15,820 nucleotides of DNA from CAZAGT01 sp964484515 (lineage in GTDB: Bacteria > Desulfobacterota > DSM-4660 > Desulfatiglandales > HGW-15). A program made the translations under genes and the position numbers. Positions 8,023 through 14,264 of the stretch are shown piece by piece. The first letter of the stretch is position 1, and each line of letters begins with the position of its first letter. The stretch lies in the NCBI GenBank assembly GCA_964484515.1, contig CAZAGT010000088.1, positions 1 to 15,820 of the forward strand, written 5' to 3'. A model generated the notes under the pieces. It saw nothing but the letters and a program-made list of their open reading frames with translations. It did no database searches and was not told where the DNA came from.

Positions 8023-8625
8023 CTAAGTCTGCTCTCGCTTGATGACGACTCCAAGGATACCGAGTTTCGGGTGTTCGAGACTATCCTTGAGTTCGAGGCC
8101 CAATTCACTGAGGGCATCCCTCAGATCTTCGCTATAAAAACGATTCTCCGTGGGATGAAGGAGGAGACGCCTGGTGATGACGTTCAGGTAGAGGGGCGGA
8201 TAGAGCTCCTCGATAAAATAGACCCCTCCCTTCTTCAATACCCTCGCGATCTCGGCAGCGGATTTGCGCCAGTCGTGGGCATGATGAAGGACACCGAAAC
8301 CGAAAACGGCACTGAACTCCTGATCGCCAAAGGGAAGCTTATGGACGTCTCCAACACAGAGCGATAACCGGCGGCGATATCGTGCTGGAAGGCTTTTTCC
8401 TGCCTTCTGAATCATCCGGATATCCAGATCGAGGGCATGGAGAAACCCCGGTCGAAATTCACTCAGGATCCTTTTGGCCCCTGCGCCGCGACCGCAACCG
8501 ACCTCCAAGACCGTAGCCGCCCGGGTAAGGTCTTGTGTCTTCTGTAGCCATCGCACTTCCAGGCTTTGCATCAGGACGCGCAACGGGCTATTCACAAACC
8601 ATCTTTCGATCCAGTTTACTTTCAC
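8023..8625 (-). CDS. Class I SAM-dependent methyltransferase (methyltransferase type 11 family)
   Basis: A predicted 200-aa small-molecule methyltransferase. The Rossmann-fold SAM site shows motif I VLEVGCGRGAG (about residues 39-49), an acidic loop ALDLD at the end of strand 2, GDVHKLPF (motif II region) and a FGFGVLHH segment typical of type 11 enzymes. The substrate is not evident. I place the start at GTG 8623-8625, which overlaps the ubiE stop as GTGA, a usual coupled-translation arrangement, and gives an N-terminus beginning MKVNWIER, as I recall for relatives. A TTG at 8644-8646 would add seven residues. Its position directly after ubiE suggests a role in quinone or lipid chemistry, but that is inference from context only. 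Confidence 0.85.
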   Translation of the reverse strand: MKVNWIERWFVNSPLRVLMQSLEVRWLQKTQDLTRAATVLEVGCGRGAGAKRILSEFRPGFLHALDLDIRMIQKAGKSLPARYRRRLSLCVGDVHKLPFGDQEFSAVFGFGVLHHAHDWRKSAAEIARVLKKGGVYFIEELYPPLYLNVITRRLLLHPTENRFYSEDLRDALSELGLELKDSLEHPKLGILGVVIKREQT

Positions 8626-9413
8626 CGGTTTGAACCGCCGTGACAAGAGCTCTCAAAATCTGGCTTCACCCCCAGATGGATCACGGCAATGCCGTTGGTC
8701 AGTTTCCGTTGGACGACATCTACGAAGCCAAGTCCTTCCAAGATTTCGGTCAGTCGATCCGGCAAAGGGAACATCCTAATGGATTCCGGCAGATAGGTGT
8801 AGGCCTGACGAGAGCCGGCGAGGACCTGACCCAACAGCGGCATCATGCTGAAGGAGTAGACATCATATAGCCACCGAAAAAGAGGGGCCGTCGGCTGTGA
8901 AAACTCCAAGCACATGATTCTGCCACTCGGCTTGAGAACGCGATACATCTCTTTGAAACCTTTCTCCATATGCGTCAGGTTGCGAATGCCAAAACCGACC
9001 ATGGCCACGTCAAAACTATGATCCGCGAACGTTATCCGCTCCGCATCCCCTTGCACGTAATCGATCGCGCGGCGGAATATCGATGCCGAATTCTTGCGTC
9101 GGCCGCGCTCGATCATCTTTCGATTGAGGTCATAAAGGATGACACGGCCGTTAGGTCCGACAGCCTTCGCCGCCAAAACGGAAAGGTCTCCGGTTCCCCC
9201 GCAGACATCGATGACCCGCTCTCCCTTGCGCAAATTCAATTTCCGGATCGCTGCCCGCTTCCAGAGGTAATGGATGCCGAAACTCAACAGGGTGTTCATG
9301 AAATCGTAACGCTGGGCAACCGTATTGAAATGCCGGATTACATAGTCGATTTTCTCCTCTTCGGGAACTTGCCGGTACCCAAAGGAGGTCGTCTTCTTTT
9401 GGTGATGACTCAT
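8622..9413 (-). CDS. ubiE: Demethylmenaquinone/ubiquinone C-methyltransferase UbiE/MenG
   Basis: SAM-dependent C-methylation of the quinone ring, the final step of menaquinone synthesis (or a late step for ubiquinone). The 263-aa product shows the UbiE family signature RYDFMNxxxSxGxHxxW at residues 35-51, motif I VIDVCGGTGD (67-76), a GIRNL segment and the second signature RVLKPSGRIMCLEFS. Length and motifs are normal. The ATG at 9411-9413 is preceded by AGGAGG (complement of 9428-9433) at a rather long 14-nt spacing; a TTG one codon upstream (9414-9416) would be at 11 nt. It lies 48 bp after ccoI in the oxidase operon, so the quinone and its oxidase chain may be co-expressed. Menaquinone is the likelier substrate if the host is a deltaproteobacterium. 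Confidence 0.94.
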   Translation of the reverse strand: MSHHQKKTTSFGYRQVPEEEKIDYVIRHFNTVAQRYDFMNTLLSFGIHYLWKRAAIRKLNLRKGERVIDVCGGTGDLSVLAAKAVGPNGRVILYDLNRKMIERGRRKNSASIFRRAIDYVQGDAERITFADHSFDVAMVGFGIRNLTHMEKGFKEMYRVLKPSGRIMCLEFSQPTAPLFRWLYDVYSFSMMPLLGQVLAGSRQAYTYLPESIRMFPLPDRLTEILEGLGFVDVVQRKLTNGIAVIHLGVKPDFESSCHGGSNR

Positions 9414-9461
9414 CAAGCGCTTCTGGTCCTCCTGTCCGTCCTGGAGATCAAACGCTTTCCG

Positions 9462-11981
9462 TCAACCCTCTAAGGTTGACTGCCCGAACCGGGACTTCGA
9501 TCGATGTCTTGTGAGCAGAAGGGTATTGCCGATCACGCTTAGACTACTCAGGAGCATGGCGCTCACGGCAATGAGGGGCGTCAGCAGCCCGCTCATGGCA
9601 ACCGGTATACTGATTACGTTGTAGACAAACGAGCACCCTAGATTCTGACGGACCTTGCGGGTAACGCTCGTTGCCAGCGCCTTGAAATCCAGCACCTGCG
9701 AAGGATCACCCCGCATCAGGGTCACATCGGCGGCCTCCTTTCCCAAATGGCCACCGGAGTAAACAGCCATGGACAGATCGGCCTGCACGAGTGCTGGAGC
9801 ATCGTTGATCCCGTCCCCGACCATGGCTACCCGAGCCCTTCCCTCCTGGAGTTTCTTGATGAAGAGGGCCTTCTCATGAGGCAATCGGCCGCCGAGGGCA
9901 GAGGAAGTCCCAAGCCTCTTCGCAACTGCCACGGTGACCGAGGTGCCGTCCCCTGAAATGAGGATCGTTCGGTGACCCATTGAGCGCAACCTCGCTATCG
10001 TAGCCTCGGCCCCTGCCTTGATGCGGTCGCCGAATCTGAGTAGAGCAAAGGGTCTGCCGGCATAACTCATAAAAACGAGGGACTGATAGGTGTCGGTATC
10101 AGCGCTCAGCCCTAGGCTATCGCGATCCCAGGATGAGAACTCTTTGTGCAGGAAATCCCCGGAACCGATCTTGACCTCATCCCGGCCATACCAGCCGGAC
10201 ACGCCATTCTGAACGATGCAAATCTTTTCTAATTTCAGCGGTTGGATTCCTCTTGCCCGTGCAGCTCTTTTGATTTCAAAAGCGATGTAGTGATTCGAGG
10301 ACGCTTCCAAGGAGGCGGCCAGGGACAGCACCTCTTCCTCTTTCTTGGATGCCAAAGGCACCACGTCCAAAAGTCTCCAGTTGCCTTCGGTGAGGGTGCC
10401 CGTCTTGTCAAAGACGAAGGTGTTCACGCGGTCAACCCGTTCAAAGGAAACGAAATCACGCACCAGGATGCCTTTCTTTACGGCTAATGAGATGCCCGCG
10501 ACCCGCGCGAGGGGAACAGCGATCCCCAATGTGCACGGACAGGCGATCACCATGACCGTAACCGCCCGGATCATTGCCCGATCGGTATCGAACGTTATGA
10601 GCAAGGTGGCAAGACCTGTCCCCAGTGCCAACAGAAGGATGATTGGGACAAACCACTGTAGAACGCGATCAGCCGCACTCTCAAAGGATGTCTTTGCAGC
10701 CAGCGCCTCTTCTACGATCTGAATCATCTGACCGAGCGTGGATTCCCCACCTACAGCTTCCGCCTTGACCTTGAACGTACCTTGGCTAACTCTGGTGCCG
10801 CTTCGAAGGCGATCACCGGGCCGTTTGGCAACCGGTCGGGCTTCCCCTGTCAGGCTCGATTCATCGGTCAAACCCTCACCCTCCAGGATTGTGCCGTCAG
10901 CAGGCACCGCCTCGCCCTCGTCGACCTGGAAGAGATCGCCCTGTTCAAGCTGTTTCAGAGCTACGTAACGGCCCTGCGGGTACTGTTCGGAGCAAATCTT
11001 GACCTTATTGGGACGAAGCGAGAAGAAATACTCAAGATCCCCTTGGACCTCGCCCCTGGCGCTCCGTTCGAGGTGCTTTCCGATAAGCACCAGCGTAATC
11101 AGCATCGAAGCCGTATCATAGTACAGGTGAATGCTGCCGGAGAGCAGGTTAAAGGTACTGAAACCGAAAGCGCTCAACGCCCCGGCCGTAATCAAGGTCT
11201 CCATGCTGAAGCCGGCGATGGAAATCCCGGCCAGGGCCCTCCGATATATGGGCCGACCGCCGTAAAGGAGGACGATGGTCGCCATGACGAAGATGGGCCA
11301 AGACAATTTGAGGATCGTCTCTCGCGAGAGATCCACAAAGAACCCGGAATATAGGGCGAAGGACAACATCATCACGTTCATCGTGAGGAAGGCGGAGACC
11401 GCAAGCCGGATCAGTTCACCCCTGATCTGTTTGGCCCCAACTCCTTCTGTGGGCATAAAGGCATTGTACCCCAGGTCCTTCACCCTCGCGATGATCTGGG
11501 TGGGCGATATCTTGACAGGATCGAAGCGGCAGAAAAGTCGGTCCGTGGAGAAATTGCATCTCGCCGCAAGGATTCCCGGCATTCGTCCAAGGGCCTCATC
11601 GATGACCCAGGCACACGCCGGGCACCACATGTTGTCGATCTTCAAATTGAGTACCAGGGAACTTGGGATGTCTTCAGTGGTTGGATGTTCTGAAACCGCC
11701 TCAAGCCATTCATGGCGGCCCGATACGGGCGAGCGATCGGAGCGCTTCGCCAGGTCCGCGTCGGACCGAGGGATGATGCCCATCTCTTGACATTGCCTGA
11801 AGAGGTCACTCTCCTGGAAATGAGCCGGGTCACCACCCTCTTTCGCCTCCAGCAGGATCCGGAACACCTGCTCACAGCCCCGGCAACAGAACCGGTATTC
11901 ATTCTCGGACAGGGCAAAGCCATACATCTCTTGGCGCAGCGGAAGCCCGCATAGGTCGCAGCACACTCCGGTTGAGGTCAT
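9462..11981 (-). CDS. ccoI: P1B-type copper-translocating ATPase CcoI/FixI for cbb3 oxidase assembly
   Basis: Exports Cu(I) across the inner membrane for maturation of the CuB centre of cbb3 oxidase. The 839-aa protein has an N-terminal cysteine-rich metal site (CC..C at residues 7-11 and CCxxC at 32-36), typical of FixI/CcoI. It has an HMA domain with CPAC (120-123), TGE (378-380), the membrane CPC motif (481-483; 10533-10541), phosphorylated Asp525 in DKTGT (10407-10409) and C-terminal GDGINDAP. Eight membrane segments are expected. The usual SxHP nucleotide-site motif reads NHY (His564, Tyr565). I chose ATG 11979-11981, one base after the upstream stop, rather than the longer frame from TTG 12036-12038, which would overlap the cytochrome gene by over 50 bp and adds unrelated sequence before the Cys-rich site. 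No strong ribosome site is seen, so coupled translation is likely. Confidence 0.93.
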   Translation of the reverse strand: MTSTGVCCDLCGLPLRQEMYGFALSENEYRFCCRGCEQVFRILLEAKEGGDPAHFQESDLFRQCQEMGIIPRSDADLAKRSDRSPVSGRHEWLEAVSEHPTTEDIPSSLVLNLKIDNMWCPACAWVIDEALGRMPGILAARCNFSTDRLFCRFDPVKISPTQIIARVKDLGYNAFMPTEGVGAKQIRGELIRLAVSAFLTMNVMMLSFALYSGFFVDLSRETILKLSWPIFVMATIVLLYGGRPIYRRALAGISIAGFSMETLITAGALSAFGFSTFNLLSGSIHLYYDTASMLITLVLIGKHLERSARGEVQGDLEYFFSLRPNKVKICSEQYPQGRYVALKQLEQGDLFQVDEGEAVPADGTILEGEGLTDESSLTGEARPVAKRPGDRLRSGTRVSQGTFKVKAEAVGGESTLGQMIQIVEEALAAKTSFESAADRVLQWFVPIILLLALGTGLATLLITFDTDRAMIRAVTVMVIACPCTLGIAVPLARVAGISLAVKKGILVRDFVSFERVDRVNTFVFDKTGTLTEGNWRLLDVVPLASKKEEEVLSLAASLEASSNHYIAFEIKRAARARGIQPLKLEKICIVQNGVSGWYGRDEVKIGSGDFLHKEFSSWDRDSLGLSADTDTYQSLVFMSYAGRPFALLRFGDRIKAGAEATIARLRSMGHRTILISGDGTSVTVAVAKRLGTSSALGGRLPHEKALFIKKLQEGRARVAMVGDGINDAPALVQADLSMAVYSGGHLGKEAADVTLMRGDPSQVLDFKALATSVTRKVRQNLGCSFVYNVISIPVAMSGLLTPLIAVSAMLLSSLSVIGNTLLLTRHRSKSRFGQSTLEG

Positions 11982-11982
11982 T

Positions 11983-12501
11983 TTATTTGCGAGGGCCAAG
12001 GGACTTGATGTAGGCGATGATGCGCCAGCGATCATCAATACGGATGGTCGTGGCCAGGGGGGGTTGTCTCCCGTCGGGAACCCCGTAGCTGATCTCTTTG
12101 AAGATAATCCCCTCAGGCTGGTCTTGGACTTTCGTACTCCTCAGATCCGTGGGTAGGGGATGGAAGCTTTGTCCCACGGTCCCGTTGCCGTCGTGGTATT
12201 TTCCATGGCACTGGGCGCAGTAGGTGAAGTAGAGCGGTTCACCAGCCTCGATCGCGGTCAGTGATCCCATCGAGAACGGCAGCCGCAATTTCTCTCCGGG
12301 GGTCGCCCGCAACAGGGCATCCTCTCCGTTGACCGGAACCAGGCCGGGCTCCATGGGGAGAAGAGGCTCCTCGAGGGGTCTTACGGCGGGGGTTTCCCGC
12401 ATGCGCCCATACCGGAACGCATTGTCATAATAGATGAGGGCTTCGTAGGCGACCGTCCCAAGGATTCCCAAGGCGAGCGCGGCCACGATGATTTTTTTCA
12501 T
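11983..12501 (-). CDS. Membrane-anchored monohaem cytochrome c lacking a Met ligand
   Basis: A probable electron carrier or donor to the oxidase on the periplasmic face. The 172-aa product starts with an uncleaved-looking hydrophobic anchor (about residues 4-24), then a proline-rich stretch, then a class I cytochrome c domain with a single CAQCH (residues 95-99; 12205-12219) and the C-terminal helix RWRIIAYIK. The domain resembles the monohaem ActE-type subunits of alternative complex III and the c-type domains of CcoP. Where such proteins have an axial methionine (M-P-P/S), this one reads RQPP (Gln146, 12064-12066), and no methionine follows the haem motif. The ATG overlaps the preceding stop as TGATG and has AGGGGA just upstream. 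It sits directly before ccoI. It may replace one of the two haem domains missing from the split CcoP. Confidence 0.85.
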   Translation of the reverse strand: MKKIIVAALALGILGTVAYEALIYYDNAFRYGRMRETPAVRPLEEPLLPMEPGLVPVNGEDALLRATPGEKLRLPFSMGSLTAIEAGEPLYFTYCAQCHGKYHDGNGTVGQSFHPLPTDLRSTKVQDQPEGIIFKEISYGVPDGRQPPLATTIRIDDRWRIIAYIKSLGPRK

Positions 12502-12722
12502 CAGTCCCCTTTCAGTCCCCGTACGTGCTGCGGGTGAGGCAGTGTCCCGTAAACAGCATAGGGGGATTCGGCCGGGACGTCCCGGATTACACCAAAATTC
12601 CAGTCGGGCGGGCCTTTATCTCCGATGGCAAAATAGGTAACGCCGCTATATGCGAGGAAATAGAGAAGCAGTCCGATAATCAGGATCCAGGTGCCTAAAG
12701 CTGATTCTCTCCGCGAAGCCAT
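12501..12722 (-). CDS. Small single-TM protein of the oxidase operon, unknown function
   Basis: A 73-aa protein not assigned to a family. One strong membrane helix (about residues 11-32) follows a short charged N-terminus, leaving a hydrophilic, proline- and aromatic-rich tail (about 33-73) with GPPDWNFG and an HPQH near the end. It has no haem motif or cysteine. The AGGAGG ribosome site (complement of 12733-12738) is well placed for the ATG at 12720-12722, which directly abuts the upstream TAG. Tight packing between oxidase genes suggests an accessory or assembly subunit, a role that CcoQ or CcoH plays elsewhere, but I see no sequence match to either. Confidence 0.72.
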   Translation of the reverse strand: MASRRESALGTWILIIGLLLYFLAYSGVTYFAIGDKGPPDWNFGVIRDVPAESPYAVYGTLPHPQHVRGLKGD

Positions 12723-12998
12723 CTAGATCGGTCCTCCTACCAGGGCGATGCCCAAGACGTATGAAAAGGCCCAGATAATAAATCCCACGATGATCAGGAT
12801 CAGAACAAGCGGCGCCGGTCCGTCTCTTTCGCCGATACCGCCAGGGAAAACATGCCGAATCTCCTGGAGGCTCCTGTCGGATTTTTCCGTTCTGAGGTAC
12901 ATCCCCCGGAGACCGGCGGCAAATAGGATGATAAAAATCAGCGTCGGAAAAAAGAACAGCGCCACGTGTCGTAAATTAAGAAGATCGAAAAAACGCAT
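12723..12998 (-). CDS. CcoP-like two-helix membrane anchor without haem domain
   Basis: A 91-aa protein with two membrane helices (about residues 12-34 and 64-88) joined by a charged loop of about 30 residues. The loop ends HVFPGGIGERDGPAP just before helix 2, closely recalling the H-x-F-D-G-I-x-E-x-D-N-P-L-P-x-W-W signature that precedes the second helix of CcoP. It stops right after helix 2, where CcoP would continue into its di-haem domain. I infer it is the detached CcoP membrane anchor. I chose ATG 12996-12998 with AGAAGAGA 4-11 bases upstream, 15 nt after ccoS; a GTG at 13011-13013 would add five residues. A more general small oxidase subunit cannot be excluded. Confidence 0.75.
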   Translation of the reverse strand: MRFFDLLNLRHVALFFFPTLIFIILFAAGLRGMYLRTEKSDRSLQEIRHVFPGGIGERDGPAPLVLILIIVGFIIWAFSYVLGIALVGGPI

Positions 12999-13013
12999 GT
13001 TTTCTCTTCTCAC

Positions 13014-13280
13014 TTAGTGTTTGCACGCCATCGCATACACGAGAACGATTCCGCCGGCCAACAAAAAGGCGGCTACAAGTCCCGGGAGACCGAACAAGAG
13101 CTGCTGAAATCGAGGCTGTTTTGGCCGATCCGCGGTTTTTGGGGCACGATTGTGCACCAAGGGAAGAAATCTGGCCCGTTGCTGATCTTCGAACTGGCCG
13201 CTTCTGAGAGCCCAGATGAAAAGGACGACAGCAAATATCGTGGCCAAAACCACATAAACAATGAAAAGAAAATAGTACAT
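13014..13280 (-). CDS. ccoS: CcoS-like cbb3 oxidase assembly protein, extended
   Basis: CcoS is needed to insert haem b and copper into CcoN. This 88-aa protein has the family pattern: an N-terminal helix (about residues 3-25) followed by IWALRSGQFED and a basic/aliphatic segment, matching the W-A-x-x-S-G-Q-F-D-D signature. Unlike ordinary CcoS (about 45-70 aa, one helix), it has a basic linker and a second helix (about 63-84). I chose ATG 13278-13280, 33 nt after the ccoO stop; a TTG at 13293-13295 would add five residues. It lies between the structural oxidase genes instead of next to ccoI, where it is often found. Confidence 0.8.
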   Translation of the reverse strand: MYYFLFIVYVVLATIFAVVLFIWALRSGQFEDQQRARFLPLVHNRAPKTADRPKQPRFQQLLFGLPGLVAAFLLAGGIVLVYAMACKH

Positions 13281-13313
13281 CCCAATTCTTGGCAAAAGGA
13301 TAATCGATAAACC

Positions 13314-14264
13314 CTACTCGCACTCCGCATCACACGGCTCCCACGCAGCGTCGATGCCCTTCGGAGCGGTGTCCGCATCAGACGCACCGATAAAGGTGAC
13401 CGCCACGTAATCGCCGACATCCCAGATTTTTTGCGATTCGAGCTCACGCTTGAAGTAAGGCATCGCGGTGCCCGTGATGCCGTTCATGATCTGGTAGTAG
13501 AGAATACCCCCTGAAATCCCACGCCCCTGAAGAACCGTAAAGTTTAACGGCGGGGGATAGAGATAGGGCTGAGCCGGTCCCATGCCATCACCGATGGGGC
13601 CGTGACAACCGATACAAAATCCCTGGTAGGTCTTGTGCCCTCTGGCCAATCCCGCGTCGGTGGTGGGATAAGGATTCGGAACCTTGCGCCAGCCCTCGGG
13701 GACCTCGGAGTGGAGCCACTCGACATTGGCATCGGGTCCGGCCTCATAGGCCTCGACGGCTCTCTTCTTCCAGGTGTTCTGGCGTATCATCCGTTCGTCC
13801 GCCATTTGCATGCCCAGGGATTGGACATAGCGGATCAACAGCCGGGTCTCAGCATCGCCCAGATATCCGAAAGCGGGCATCAGCGAATCGGGCCGCGGAT
13901 ACCTCGGATTGGTGAAGTGAGCGACATGCCAGTCATCCGGATGTTCGCCGCCCTCCTGGGAAAGATCGGGGCCGGTCCTCTCGGAACCCAGCAGGATCGG
14001 GGAATCCTCCAGATAGTCTCCGGCCCGGGCAATACGCTGCGCTCCAAATCCCTGGTCTATGCTGCGGATCGCCTGGGAATGGCAATAGACGCAGCCGTTT
14101 GCGATATAAACCTGTTTGCCGTTGCGTTCCTCGACCGTCAATGAGCGAAAAATCTCGGAGGGTTTCTGCGACCTGGTGGCATACGGCCAGTAAACCGCCA
14201 CAAAAACAATCACGGACAGGATCAGGAGCGTCCCGAACACCACGGTCTTTAGCGTCATTTGCAT
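13314..14264 (-). CDS. ccoO: cbb3 oxidase subunit CcoO fused to a second cytochrome c domain
   Basis: Membrane-anchored c-type subunit that passes electrons to CcoN. The 316-aa protein has an N-terminal helix (about residues 7-27). The CcoO domain (about 40-150) follows with CVYCH (58-62), the CcoO-specific HSQxIR, GSERTGPDL and DDWHVAHFTNPR segments, and an axial Met129 in MPAFGYL. After a linker of about 55 residues comes a second cytochrome c domain (about 205-295) with CIGCH (217-221) and Met268 in AMPYF. Ordinary CcoO is about 200 aa with one haem, so this is a fusion with a CcoP-like domain. The tail ends with two cysteines (311, 315). The ATG at 14262-14264 overlaps ccoN by 10 bp; an in-frame ATG at 14256-14258 would give a 4-bp ATGA overlap and is equally plausible. 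Confidence 0.93.
   Translation of the reverse strand: MQMTLKTVVFGTLLILSVIVFVAVYWPYATRSQKPSEIFRSLTVEERNGKQVYIANGCVYCHSQAIRSIDQGFGAQRIARAGDYLEDSPILLGSERTGPDLSQEGGEHPDDWHVAHFTNPRYPRPDSLMPAFGYLGDAETRLLIRYVQSLGMQMADERMIRQNTWKKRAVEAYEAGPDANVEWLHSEVPEGWRKVPNPYPTTDAGLARGHKTYQGFCIGCHGPIGDGMGPAQPYLYPPPLNFTVLQGRGISGGILYYQIMNGITGTAMPYFKRELESQKIWDVGDYVAVTFIGASDADTAPKGIDAAWEPCDAECE

Noticed and set aside
7894..8367. 157-codon plus-strand open frame
   Set aside because: Antisense to the methyltransferase gene, whose SAM-binding motifs are clear on the minus strand.
11982..12038. Upstream TTG start extending ccoI
   Set aside because: It would overlap the cytochrome gene by more than 50 bp and prepend unrelated residues. 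The ATG at 11981 begins right before the expected Cys-rich motif.
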